Shown: piece after piece, positions 1 to 10,812 of the stretch
How positions within the stretch are numbered: position 1 is the stretch's first letter
Layout of the letters: each line of letters opens with the position of its first letter
Source: Perkinsus olseni
Lineage: Eukaryota > Perkinsozoa > Perkinsida > Perkinsidae
Direction: 5' to 3'
DNA: 64,000 nucleotides
Assembly: GCA_013115135.1 (NCBI GenBank)
Contig: JABANP010000155.1
Coordinates: 40,345-104,344 of the forward strand
Program-made: the position numbers and the translations under genes
Notes under the pieces: model-generated
What the model saw: only the letters and a program-made list of their open reading frames with translations
What the model was told of the DNA's origin: nothing
The model's database searches: none

Positions 1-744
1 CAGCCTGCTGTTTCCGTCAGAGTCACGCGTTCCCGTCCGCGTTCACTCCGAGTGTTTCACTGGAGAGGTTCTACACAGCATGAAGTAAGACTTCGCGTTT
101 GATGTTGCTGTTGCTCACTTATGCTTGTTAACCAGATGTGATTGTGGTGACCAGCTACTACATTTCTTGGTCTCCCTCGACGACGAAGAGAGAGGTGTCC
201 TGCTTTATATAAGGGGCCAAGAAGGTCGAGGTAGGGCTACCCAGGGTCACCCTCATAGTGGTATCTTTGACTTCAGGCATTGGTCTCGCTAACAAGATCA
301 AGGCCTATGATCTACAGGACCATGGACTTGACACAGTGGAGTCTAACATCAAGCTTGGATACGCCCCTGATTGTCGGGACTTCACCGATGCGAGACTGGT
401 AGCAGCCCCTTGGTTGCTGTCTTTCCTATTCCGTTTACATAGGTACTTGAAGACCTCGGTGTTAACAGTGTAATGTTGTACACTAATAATCCTATGAAAG
501 TGGCAGCCTTGGGAGAGCTGGTCGCGGAAGTGAAGCCCGTCCCAGCCACCCCGAACCACTACAATATTGATTACTTGAGAACCAAGCAGAAGAAGTTCCA
601 TCATCTCACTGTAAGACGACACTCTGCGTTTGCTCTCAGAGAAGGGGTTTCGTGTCTGTCAGGTCCTTCCCAAGTCTTGTAATGACGACGAGAGTGAGGA
701 GTCAACTTCGGTGACTACAGCTAGCGAGGAGGAGTGTGTCTAGA
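1..744 (+). CDS. ribA: GTP cyclohydrolase II (RibA domain), 3' part of gene
   Basis: Catalyses the first step of riboflavin synthesis, GTP to 2,5-diamino-6-ribosylamino-pyrimidinone 5'-phosphate, in a Zn-dependent reaction. The 5' end lies off the left edge. Exons read by eye: 21-84, 136-230, 277-398, 443-610 and 663-744, with GT-AG introns of 51, 46, 44 and 52 nt. Joined exons give the family landmarks in order: VRVHSEC, Zn-ligand motif CDCG just after the first junction, [27 protein letters not shown] and LYTNNPMKV. The last exon adds an acidic tail rich in E, S and T before TAG at 742-744. The missing 5' part may carry a RibB domain, as in fused RibBA proteins; this cannot be seen. Two other riboflavin genes follow, so the call is also supported by context. 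Family is very secure; splice sites are inferred from frame and phase. Confidence 0.9.
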
Positions 745-2202
745 TGTACAATAGGTGATAAGAAAACAGTTCCTCCAGTTCCTTGTCCATTGAGCTTAGC
801 CGAATGTACCTGTTCATTATTGAACTTCGTCCCTAACCAGTGTTGTAGAGTTTTATGAAAGGGGGGGGACCAGAAGGGCGGTTCTGCACGACAGGGCTTC
901 TTCGGATGGGTGAATAGTATTGCTTTTTAGTGTCGTGAAGAGGCTCCTTGCTGAGTCTTACGCCTAGTAACTCTGAAGGCCCCTTGACGCTATTCCCCAG
1001 CGGTGCGCAGCTACGGTGTATTATGTTAGGGAATCACAGTCAGCCTCGAAGTATCCTCTCAGGCCCATTGATAGAAGCAGATGCGACGTCTGTCCCCCTT
1101 ATTAGACAATGGGGCCGCTCTTCTGGTCCGGCACAGTTCGGGACTGCCGAGCAGCTCCGTACCAACGGGCGCTGTGTACAAGCCTGAACCAAGGCTACTG
1201 GTGTCTGGGACGAATGTAATGCCATTTGTAAATGGGGTGGGAGGGAGTTTGACACAATGATCGTCTTTCCACAGCTGAGAGTGTCAAGTTGATTGAACCA
1301 TTAGTTCATTCTGAGTACGTCCACTACGTCGGCATTCGCTATACCGACGAGGGTGTGTCCGGTGAGCCTGAAGGTTTCTTCCCAACAAACAAAGTGAGGC
1401 GAAGAGCAAAGCAGTGGAAAGGCGACTCCGGAACGCCACCCGACTCACCTCTCGCCAGTACTTGCCATGGGCTCCCCAATCCTCACGGCTGTTCCGGAAT
1501 GCCGCTCCCACTATCCAATGAGCGGAGGATGAAGAATGAAGCCTTTCCTGAAATAGGATCGGTCGTACAGGCCGCACTCGTCCTGATCAGCGCCAAATTA
1601 TATACAAGCTCGTCCACTCGGTTTGAGTTGAAGTTGCGTAACCTCTAACGGCAGCGGGTGCTGCGACTCTCCACACATTTCTATCGTCAACTGAGAGAGA
1701 ACGTCGTTGCCCGCTGTGAGGCCCCCTTCCGAGAGCGCTATGAAGGACGGTCACAGAGTCGGCCTTTTGCCTCTATTTTAGCATACCGGGAGGTTAGCCC
1801 CTGTGCCGGGTAATTCGCGGAGCTCCGCATCACACTTGATCTCACCTGCGAAGGATTCAATGGCGATAGGGAGAGCCACCCCCCCGACAGAATTGGGATA
1901 AGTCCTTCATCTTGCCTTCACTAGGGCCCGAGCAAGGGGCGTTCGCCTAGTTTCATACACTTGGCGATGGTAATAGAGCCGACCTGATGATATCACATAT
2001 AATAAGTCGGACTCTCCCGCGAAGCCACGAGAAAGCCCTTAGCAATCGTGGACAGCAACTCGCATTCGCGCTCAACGGAGAGAGGAGTAATAGCGCTCCC
2101 TTTTGAGTGCACTACAACCATACGCCAACTTAACAACGAAAACAACAGCCAAGCTTATTTGAACCTCTTTCTTAGCGACTGTCTACAACGGAAAAGAGAG
2201 CT
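745..2202. other. Intergenic stretch, no recognised gene
   Basis: About 1.46 kb between the convergent 3' ends of ribA and ribE. Open frames occur (for example + 1289-1648), but none shows a known motif, a credible splice pattern or agreement between strands. I see no RNA gene here. Confidence 0.5.
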
Positions 2203-4037
2203 TTATTTTCTAGCAAGGGCGCGGACCAGAGCGCCTCCAACCACTCCACCGACCAAAGCAGACACGAAGGCGGTCCCCACAAAGAGAGGCATACCACAAG
2301 TGGGGCTTCCTGTCCGGGCCGCAGCTACGTACTTGGCCAAGCAATCAACCTCAAGATTCACTCGATCTCCGACGGTCTTGTGGGGGAGGGTGATCACTGA
2401 CTGCGTGTGGGGGACTAGCATGATGGTGAAGGTGCAGGTCTTCGGATTTACTTCGCAGACGGTCAGAGAAACACCTGCGGAAGTACCAAAGCTGCCAGAC
2501 TCGGATACTGTCGATTAATCCCGCCGAACGTCATCTCCGATGCGCTGAGATCATCCGTCACGCTGTAACGGCTGCAAATCAGTCGACAGTAATTACTACT
2601 ATCGATATTCTTTTCCCAACCCCTGTGGGTTCTTGGGTCACCATGCCCACCCCCAAAGATCTGTAGAAGCACCCGAGAAGATAGATTTCATAGCACAGCT
2701 GCGGAAGTGGCACAAAATCGAACGTTCTAGTTGCTAAGATGTGAATCGGGAATTTCTCGAAACTTTCGAGTTCGGAATAACGTCAGCGAAGCGACATTTC
2801 GTTCATTCGCGTATGTCTGATTGTTCCCGACGGACAAGAGACGGATCCTCATAGGCCTCGCCAAGTTGCTGGTTCAACTCAAGATCTTCTGTATCTTCGA
2901 ACCACAAACCCTCCTCAGGGTGCCCTACAGTCCTAGTAGCCCTCCCCCCTTACCATCAATAGCGATGAAACCCTTCGGCACTATGTAGGCTGGCAGCACC
3001 TCCGGGAACGCTCGTATTCTCACCTGCAGTTGACACAGTTACTATTCAACGGGTGACCGACAATAACTCACTCGAATACTCTCTCCATCTCTCCACATCT
3101 TCTCAATGACCCCCGTCCCATCAATGTGCCCTTGAACCACATGCCCTGAGTTGCGGGCGTCGGCCGCCAAAGCCCTCTCGACGTTTACCTGAAAGCACGC
3201 TGTCCCGCACCCCGTTCAATGAAGTAAGTCTGAAACTCAGAATCGATTCTGGAGTCAATTTTTACACGTGAAATGCGGCTCCAGAGACTAAGTTTCAGAA
3301 TTGGTTTATTGAAGGACCCCACAAACGGCAGGAGCGTATCGAACCTTGGAGCCCTTGGTCAAGTCTTTCAAGTTGGTCTTGATGAGAGTCTCAGGACTGA
3401 TGCCGACAGTGAAGACTTCTGCATTGATCTCAGTGGCGGTGAGGCACACTCCTTCAACCGCTATAGAACAACCGATGTAGGCGTCGCTGCAGGCCACTTT
3501 GCTGCGTATCTGAGGATCGCGACTGAACTTCGTAAACGCTACCAACATTGAGGCAGGAGCACGGTCAACTGTTCAAATGTACCCCTGAGGGACGCTCGTC
3601 GACGATCCGTCAAATTGTACTGCTTATCAACGCTACAAAAAAACCCAGACTGAGCACATCGGCTTCGAGTCTAACTAAGCCGGAACAACCGTAAGCGTTG
3701 GACTATAAACTCACTCACGCACGATGAAGCCGGCTTATCAGAGAACGCTAGGGGTTCACTAACGTAGGGCAAAGCCCTCGACCAGGCCACGGGCCATGGC
3801 CCATTTCGTAGTTCGAGATATGTCGATCATGTCGATGCTCGATACGGACGGAAAGCAAGGTAATTCAAAGGCGTTATTGAGGTGATGTTAAGACGTTTCC
3901 CACAGGGGGCGCTCTTTCTACTCTAAGGCACATCACAGTCTTACATCAACAGTGATGCCATCATCAGGCTTGCCCTCTACCATAGGTCTCACACCCACTA
4001 CTTCTCCTTGATCCTCGACTATGCCGCTGAAGACCAT
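2203..4037 (-). CDS. ribE: Riboflavin synthase, alpha-chain type
   Basis: Final step of the pathway: two 6,7-dimethyl-8-ribityllumazine molecules dismutate to riboflavin. Exons on the minus strand: 4037-3945 (begins MVFSGIVEDQGEV, the usual MFTGIVE start), about 3527-3345 (SIAVEGVCLTATEIN and PETLIKTNLKDL), 3188-3072 (VNVERALAADARNSGH and QGHIDGTG), 3023-2954 (IVPKGFIAIDG) and 2474-2203 (VSLTVCEVN, MLVPHTQS, GDRVNLEVDCLAKYV). These form the two internally homologous lumazine-binding domains of the family. Introns are about 417, 156, 48 and 479 nt; the 156-nt one holds a MITE. The 3' splice site of intron 1 is uncertain (several AGs near 3520-3530). Odd: after the normal end at KYV the protein runs on about 37 residues, with a hydrophobic glycine/valine-rich segment followed by R and K, possibly a membrane anchor. 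Divergent from ribD. Confidence 0.88.
3210..3320. mobile_element. Short MITE in ribE intron 2
   Basis: Imperfect terminal inverted repeats of about 28 bp: the left end reads towards TCTGAAACTCAGAAT and the right end, reverse complemented, towards TTCTGAAACT. Total about 111 bp. A clearly related copy lies at 49229-49348 inside an ispG intron, with the same order of TIR, inner CAGAATCGATTCTG-type motif and spacer. No coding capacity. Confidence 0.7.
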
Positions 4038-4532
4038 TGAAACAACAACAAGTTACTGCTCAAAAGAGACTGCTTAGGATCGGGCTATCATCTCCAATCA
4101 CGACGCCATGTAGTTCAGTATCATCATCCGCAGCAGTAGGGCGAAGCCACGCCAACTACTCTCTCGCGATACTAGGTTAGGCGAAACTAATCTCATTTTC
4201 TTGTGGTGCTTTTCGTACTCATTTACTTTTGAGCCGCTAGTTGAGTCGGTTAAGCTTCTTACTTGTCGCACGAGTGACGCGGGTTCGATTCTCCCCGAGA
4301 CTATTCATATATAATTTCAGAATTATGGAGAGGGTTTAACTTCTAGCAGATAATGGCATGCCGGGAGAATCGCTTTACGATATATGAGACTACATGTCGA
4401 AAGCGGGATATCGTCATCATACCTACTCGCTGGTTTTGTCCAGTAACCATGCCCACGATGTTTCCTCAACAAAGTGATGGAGTTGTTGTTAATGCGATAA
4501 TAATGAATGAGAGGAAGGAAATTGGTTTTATA
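4038..4532. promoter_or_regulatory. Divergent intergenic region between ribE and ribD, with a tRNA-like stretch
   Basis: The ribE and ribD starts face away from each other across about 495 bp, so this stretch should hold both promoters. No clear TATA or initiator was seen. At about 4233-4300 there is a tRNA-like stretch: an A-box-like TAGTTGAGTCGG (about 4238-4249) and a B-box-like GGTTCGATTCT (about 4281-4291). No good acceptor stem could be paired, so it is probably a decayed tRNA or a tRNA-derived SINE fragment. Confidence 0.4.
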
Positions 4533-6403
4533 ATGTCTGAGCACGCCGACGCGGAGACGGACGATGAGACGTTCATGAGGATGGCCTTAGCAGAGGCAGA
4601 GATGGGAAGGATGACTACTCCCCCAAGTAGTATAGAGGGCGGCGGGGCTCGCCAACTGCTACGACATACCAAGGCTGAACGGTTGATATACGGATAGGAT
4701 TGTTGGCAGCTAGGCACCGCTGTTGTATTTGAATTTCCTCCTGTGGCTTTACTGGATAATAATGCCGTATCGCACCATCGTGCGAGTGATACTTACCGGT
4801 AGAATCGTCTCATTTTCATAGTCGCGGACCACAAGTATGTTGCCGAATCCTGGAAGCATGCTGTTTCGACGTTCTGATGATTTCAGATCCGTGGGTGGGC
4901 TGCGTTCTGGTGCAAAAAGGCAAAGTAGTTGGTAAGGGGCATCATGTCAGAAAGGGTGGACCGCATGCTGAGATTAATGCATTGAGGGACATGGAGGAGA
5001 GGGGTAGGCAAGATAATACGGCCTTGGTGGGACTTCTCTTCGCTAGTGGGAGGCGCATGGCACGCCGTACCGTCGGTACATTTGTCATTCGGTAGAACTT
5101 GCGTGTGGAGTGCAAGCTATTGCTCTTGGTACATAAGGCAGTCGTAGCTGCGTGCAATACGTGCTGGAAAGTTCATATTTCATAGTTAGTTTAACTTTAT
5201 AGTTGAAGTGTGTTGTGCACTGTAGGCTATGTAAATTCTACTGTGTGCAGTGTACTACATTTACTTCCGCTCCACGGTTTACTTGTATTATCGAACCAGT
5301 GATTCAAGTTCGTATTCCCAGCGGGTTAGAGGAAGTCTGAAATTCATCTTCCCGATTGTAGGTGAGAGTATAGAAGGGTCGGCGTTGACGGCGTACGTTA
5401 CCTTGGAGCCCTGTTCTCATTATGGGAGTACTCCACCATGCTGCGAGAAACTGATTAAAGTTGGTGTTGGACGAGTGGTGGTTGGTCTGGAAGACCCGGA
5501 CCCGAAGGTGTCCGGTCGAGGGCTACGACGGTTGAGGCAAGAAGGAGTAATGGGGGCGGGGTCTTGGGGTCTTGGGGGGGGGCCAAGCCTCTCTGCGTAT
5601 TGAACACTGCTTGGTGGCCTATGAAGTGACCGCTTGGGCCTTTTTCATCCGCAACGCGCGAGCGAGCTTCATTATGATCTGGTGAAATTTACGTAGCTGC
5701 TGCCAAATCGCTGCTCGTGTGGGATAGGCTGGAAAGATGGGCGATCCGTAAATCTTACTCTGGGTTCCCTCGGATGTTGAATTTAATAAGCCAATCGTAT
5801 CAGGTTGACGTCAAGACTGGATGTTTAGCCGATGAAATAAGAGAGTCACTTCGGGCGTACCTGAAGCATAGAACCGCTGGGCTTCCCTTAGTGGTGGGCA
5901 AAGTTGCGGCGTCACTGAATGGCATGGTGTGCTGTGAGGATGGTAGTAGCCAGTGGATAACCGGTAGTGGGGCGAGAGAGAATAGCCATCGTACTTTGCG
6001 GGCGCTGTCGCAAGCCATATTGGTCGGCGTGGGCACCGTTTTAGCGGATGATTGCTCGTTGACAGTAAGAGGGGTTGAAGGGGTGGAAAAGCAGCCATTA
6101 CGGGTAGTCTTGGATCCGAGGGGACGTATCTTGCGCACGGCGAAGATTTTGAGAACGGAAGAGGCGCCCACGTTGATAGTGGTCGGACCGGGAGCTGACA
6201 AAACGGGCCTGGAGGGTGTCGAAGTATTGGAGGTTGAAGTGGATGAGAATGGCGGGTTGGATTTGACGGCGGTTTTGAAGGATCTTGCTGGCCGCGGTAT
6301 TTTTCAAGTATTGGTTGAAGGCGGAGCGAAGACGCTGACTAATTTTATCGAAAACCAACTGGTGGATGAACTAGTGGTGAGTTGTTCGGCTTCGAGTGTT
6401 TGA
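4533..6403 (+). CDS. ribD: Bifunctional riboflavin deaminase/reductase (RibD type)
   Basis: Catalyses steps 2 and 3 of the pathway: Zn-dependent pyrimidine deamination (N-terminal) and NADPH reduction of the ribosyl side chain (C-terminal). Exons: 4533-4626, 4887-5003, 5362-5546 and 5804 onward. The joined protein shows NPWVGCVLV, the Zn motif PHAEINAL, TLEPCSHYGSTPPCC with the remaining Zn ligands, and EDPDPKVSGRGL, then the reductase domain with KVAASLNGM, WITGSGARE, GVGTVLADD and LVEGGAKTL. The frame can extend upstream to 4353; Met at 4533 fits the family length best. The third intron begins in a very G-rich run. Exon 4 stops being family-like at 6376 (DELV then GTGAGT, a good donor); a plain read-through ends at TGA 6401-6403 with an unrelated tail. 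No exon for the last 30-40 residues was found, and a MITE lies at 6451-6918, so the 3' end is unresolved. Confidence 0.85.
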
Positions 6404-6450
6404 CGTCTGCTTCGGGCGGGAGCGAATCTTGGTGCGGTGATACGAAAGTA

Positions 6451-6918
6451 AAGGGTGTTTCAAAACCTCGTGAGCACTTTTGAGTACACAGAAGTCAGTG
6501 CCGCGTGAGAGTTAGGGGTTAAAATTTTCGGTCATTAGGGCCAGCGTCCCCATCAATCGGCATGCCAGATCTCATCGAATTAGGCGCCACGTGTCTACAG
6601 ATATGAACGTCTAACGCTCTCACGAAGGATGCTGGCTCAGACGACTTTCGATTCGCGATTCACGCTGAGTTACAAAATGTTCTCGACCCCGACATGGGCG
6701 TTTCGGCCCTGGGTGAATGGGAAGTCGTCTGAGCCAACCTCCTCCAAGAGCGTGTTGAACGGGTATTCCTTGTGGCACGCTCCATGTAAACCGATGAGAT
6801 TTGGCACGCCGATGGACCAGGATGCTGGTAAGATTTCCCCAAAATTTTAATCCCTAACTCTCACGCGGCACTGACTTCGGTTTACTTAAAGATGCTCACG
6901 AGGTTTTGAAACACCCTT
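6451..6918. mobile_element. Foldback MITE, Tc1/mariner-like ends
   Basis: A 468-bp element flanked by TA on both sides (6449-6450 and 6919-6920). The outer arms begin AAGGGTGTTTCAAAACC and match in inverted orientation over roughly 75 bp. A second inverted pair lies inside (GGCTCAGACGACTT near 6629 against AAGTCGTCTGAGCC near 6722), and the stretch between pairs imperfectly, so nearly the whole element can fold on itself. No transposase frame. It sits directly after the last recognisable ribD exon. Confidence 0.85.
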
Positions 6919-7542
6919 TATAGCTTACAGTCTGTGAGCTCGCACGCGTTTTCAGCTCGCTTCGTAGTGTGACACTATGTAAAGAACTCAATGCGCGTAC
7001 AAGGTTGTGAGCTCTACGAGGTTGCCGTAGTGAAGGCGCTTCTTCGGTTTTGTTAGGTTTATTACGGCCCTGTACTACTAGGTCGAGGCGGCTCTCCCTT
7101 CTACCTCTCACCCTCCCCTTTCACCATATCAGAAGCTCACCCTTGGCGGCTGCATTCTGTACAGCGGATTGCAGATGATGTACGCTGTGAGTACCGTAAA
7201 GCAGATTGTTGAGTGTTCTCGATGTTTCTAGTCGTTGCGTGGGCACATTGAGCTCAGTTGCGGTAGGGAGCGAGCTGCATGGCGAGAGGATAGCCGATAT
7301 GCCGTTATTGTGGGTTTGCTCGGCTCTCAGTTTTTTCTCTCGCACTTTGCCTGCGACTCCGACTTTGGACCCATGCATGCTCGATTTGTTCCACCCCGAC
7401 TCGGGGCCCCGAACGAAATCTATGACCTGTTCGCGTCGCCGCGACTACGTTGTAAAGATCGCGCGGTTCTCGTCCAGATACTGCGTACGTAAAGGATGCC
7501 AAGCTTCATGGAGCACGAGACTCCTACCTTACCGGGTTGAGT

Positions 7543-7632
7543 GAAGCTTTCCTTATACATCGTGCTGTACATGGTATAATCGCCACGTCTCTCAGCACAA
7601 AAGGCGCCGCCGGCTGTCCCGCCAATTTTACA
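7543..7632 (+). repeat. Dispersed repeat, copy 1
   Basis: About 90 bp starting AGCTTTCCTTATACATCG and running through CACGTCTCTCAGCACAAA to GCCGCCGGCTGTC. Close copies lie at 10238-10343 and 10723-10812, and a diverged one at about 20187-20275. The TATACATCGTGCTGTACATGGTATA part is an imperfect palindrome. Coding is unlikely; it could be a short non-autonomous element. Confidence 0.75.
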
Positions 7633-7902
7633 CAATTGTGGTCTTCAACTCTTCAGCTCTATGGACGGGTTAGTAGAGGACGGCGAAAGGGCAGCAGCGC
7701 GGAGGAGCTTGGTGGGCAGTAAGGGAATCACCCAGGTTGCTCGCTCGGCTGTTGCTGCTCTCCATGGCGATGACGGAGGTGAGGCTGTTTGAGCCGCCCG
7801 TTAGTTTATGAATATGATGGGCACAATTAAAGTACGGTTATGAGGTGGCAGTAGAGGTGGGTAGCCTTACAATTCTGCGATTGATGGCGTGAAAGATGCG
7901 CA

Positions 7903-7928
7903 AGTGTTCTACCCCCGGGTAGAACACT
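7903..7928. repeat. Perfect 12-bp-arm palindrome
   Basis: Left arm AGTGTTCTACCC, 2-nt centre CC, right arm GGGTAGAACACT. It is the longest perfect hairpin in the 7.9-8.7 kb cluster. Confidence 0.85.
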
Positions 7929-8741
7929 AACGAATCACAATACCTAGCAGAGAGTAGTGTGAGTTAGGTCAAACATAAGTATAGTCGTGGTACTCGAGTG
8001 AAGTTCAAGGGCCTTGAATCAAGGCTAGAGCTACCACGATGCTAGCCTTTGATACAGCAGTGACACTGCAATCCTCGTGACTACGGCACATCCGAGTTGG
8101 ACCCAGCCCACCGCTCCCTGAATGTAGGGTACTAGAGACTGCTGATTCAACCCGGACTGGGTCCGGGATCGGGCAGCTCAGTCTGAGCTGCTCAGAGCTC
8201 GGCCCGTGCTGTTCACACTCATTTACAGTAAATGCAGCTCAAATTACAGTAAATGATTTACTACGTCAACTGACGTCGAAGTCGGTCCGATTTGGAAACA
8301 GCAGTAACGTAGGAAGACCGATTCAGCAGATCGGCACCTCCTAGCAACAGCGACTGGATGGACTGGATTACAACTGAATGGCCTCAACAGCAGCTGACGC
8401 GCTGTTGTTGCGTTGTGGTGCTTCAGTTGATTGATTCGCTTCAGTTGGGATTAAGGGTGAATCACGACGCGTGCGACCCTGCACTCGCCCCATTACAGGA
8501 CCTAGATTCAACTTCCTTCAACCCACCGGGATCCACCCACGGATCAAGATCACTCCGACTCGGAGAGCCGAAAATTTCCACCTCGGGGCGGCGTAATCGC
8601 TCGCCTTCTGCACGGGCCTCGCTCGCCTGAGACGAGCGACAATCCCGACTGTCGAGCGTTGTCTGATTCCTCCACCGCCCGTCGTCACATTGATAGTTGA
8701 ACAGTGAAGGCACAGCCTTCATGCAGCTTTGAATCACTCAA

Positions 8742-9478
8742 ATGTCGACTAGACAGGTCATCGTCGCCGCTGCGGCTGCCGCCTTGGTCCCTTTCGCCTC
8801 CGCTGGGGTAAGTACATATCCGTCGGTCGCTGCCTTTTGTCGGAGGCTTAACCGGGCAACGCACACATGTCCACAGACGTCGTTATACGCTGAATACTTT
8901 GAGGAGCGAGTCGCTTTGCCACTGTTATATGAACGACCCATAGCTGGTCTTCTCCCAGGGATTCCCTCCGCTCCACACAGCATATTTGCAGCTGGAGGAC
9001 TATGGTTCCACGTGCTCTATCAGTGATGGCAGGGCCGGACAGCAGGGTCATGAATCTTTGGAGTTTGTAATTGCAGCGGGCACGGTGCCACATATACGCG
9101 ACATTGTCTGTCGTGGGGGTGAACGCCTGAACGGGCGCGGATAGTAAGTCATTAGCGTCGAGTAAACATTCATCCCAGTTTTTCTTCCTCTATTGTAGTC
9201 CACACAAGATTCCTCTCAGAAGGCTTGATAGTTCGGCTCTATCTGGGCCCTTAGATGAACTGAATGCGGCCGCCACGAGGTTGAACCCGCGGAGCTTTAC
9301 TACGTTCAGAGTACTCAAGACATTCGGGGATGCCACCTATAGTCCACAGTATGACTTGAGGACCTACACGGGTGGGTCAGAAACGGTTGTGAAATCGGAA
9401 GGGGCCTGCCGGGCTGCTGCGAAGGCTCTAGAGAAGGCATACGGTTCACTTGAGAAGCTCTGTAAGGAGGTTTTTTAA
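8742..9478 (+). CDS. Small secreted or targeted hypothetical protein, two exons
   Basis: Not recognised. Exon 1 (8742-8807) encodes MSTRQVIVAAAAAALVPFAS followed by AG, a typical signal-peptide or targeting leader, and ends at a GTAAGT donor. Exon 2 probably starts at 9209, after a pyrimidine-rich tract and an AG that restores phase, and runs to TAA at 9476-9478. The product is about 111 residues: an alanine-rich helix region (DELNAAATRLNP), a tyrosine-rich middle (YSPQYDLRTYTGG) and a C-terminal helix (ACRAAAKALEKAYGSLEKLC). The alternative of reading straight through exon 1 to 9026 is less likely because it ignores a strong donor. The long 3' stretch to about 9740 is AT-rich and looks like a UTR. 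Function unknown. Confidence 0.55.
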
Positions 9479-10237
9479 AGCCTCTCTGAAGCTGCTAAGA
9501 ACGAAGTACGACCATTGTGAGTAGGTTGCCGATGGTTCTTAGTGAGATTAATTACCGTGGGCAGCAGCCATTATTTATTAATTTGCTACTACACTATTAT
9601 GTTGGGATGAATTATTCTATCTATCCTCTCTATTATTCTTTTCTATACTATATTATGCGTGAAAGAGACGTTGTCGATTGTTATCCCCGCATGTCAAAAC
9701 GAAAGAAACCTGCCGAGATAGTCCATTTTGCGTGTGCGTGACGGTCGAGAACTCTCGGGGAGAAGAATGCTATTCATTTTCATATTTGTTGTGCATTGTG
9801 TCTTGCTGAAGAGACATCCTAGTAATTTTCCTTTTTGTGTGTACGAACGAGAGAGATGCATTTTTGCCTGTGGTGTGTGTAGCAGACGTTGTGTGGATAT
9901 TCTTGCTTCCGCGTTCGAGTCAGTAATTGCCGGGTGATTCATTGTCAGAAGTCCACAAAGTCTCCCGTCTTGGATTAAGATTCTTGGTGCTTCACGGTCC
10001 ACACTTGCGTATTGGCCAGTTGCCTCTCCCAGGCTTCTACTACTGAGTGCCGAGGAGTTCCAAGGGAACGAGAGAGGCGTTGCTGTCAATACTGGAAGCT
10101 ATCTGCCCCGTGCGCGTCGTAGGTAAGTTCTTAGATCTGATAGGGAGGCGCCGCCTCCGAGGCGGGAAAGCCCCGTTGCAAACCTTGTCGTAGAAGGCTT
10201 TCGCTCGAGAAAGCTTGTATGAGGCCTAGGCCAATGG

Positions 10238-10343
10238 GAGCTTTCCTTATACATCGTGCTGTACATGGTATAAATTATATCGTATAATCGCCACGTCTCT
10301 CAGCACAAAGGGCGCCGCCGGCTGTCACGCCGATTTTACACCA
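10238..10343 (+). repeat. Dispersed repeat, copy 2
   Basis: Same module as 7543-7632, with a duplicated or inserted AATTATATCGTAT segment after GGTATA that makes it about 106 bp. It is preceded by the palindrome GGCCTAGGCC (about 10222-10231). Confidence 0.75.
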
Positions 10344-10670
10344 TAGTGAATCACCGAATTGAGCCGAGGGATAGTCTATTCCCCTGAATCTACTCGTGTT
10401 CGATCATCTACCTGCAACTTATTTTCTTGAGCATGGAAAGGTGAGATTTTGGCGCCACGAATCGCTGTGATTTAATCGCGGTCGAATAGCCTTTTGTAGG
10501 AGGGTTGGGATCTGTCACAGATCATCTGTGGCAAAACTCGAATGTATAGACACTTCTACCGTGAAGATGCGGCCATTTTAGGGGACCATTTGATATGCAG
10601 CTGCAATCCTTGCTCCGGGATAGAGTCCACACTTCGCTGTCAGGTCTTGTTTCAGACATTGCCGTGATAC

Positions 10671-10713
10671 CAGGTTTTTCACCCTTGTCTCGGAGACACG
10701 GGTGAGAAACCTG
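10671..10713. repeat. 43-bp inverted repeat
   Basis: Arms of about 20 bp, CAGGTTTTTCACCCTTGTCT against AGACACGGGTGAGAAACCTG, pair with two mismatches around a short centre. It directly precedes the third dispersed-repeat copy. Confidence 0.8.
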
Positions 10714-10722
10714 TCATTGGAT

Positions 10723-10812
10723 TGAAGCTTTCCTTATACATCGTGTTGTACATGGTATAATCGCCACGTCTCTCAGCACAAAGGTTGCCGCCGGCTGTCA
10801 CGCCAAAGTTTG
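10723..10812 (+). repeat. Dispersed repeat, copy 3
   Basis: Nearly identical to copy 1 over about 85 bp (TTGAAGCTTTCCTTATACAT through GCCGCCGGCTGTCACGCC). Confidence 0.75.

Larger units (their letters stand above)
6921..8741. other. Intergenic region rich in short perfect palindromes
   Basis: No gene recognised. The part from about 7900 to 8740 is packed with short perfect or near-perfect inverted repeats: 7903-7928 (12-bp arms), 8004-8018, 8018-8053, 8057-8069, 8220-8234, 8263-8276, 8530-8545, 8553-8565, 8619-8639 and 8705-8721. One member of a dispersed repeat lies at 7543-7632. Confidence 0.6.

Noticed and set aside
1284..1648. Overlapping open frames on both strands downstream of ribA
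   Set aside because: No family motif, no splice context and mutual overlap; most likely chance frames.
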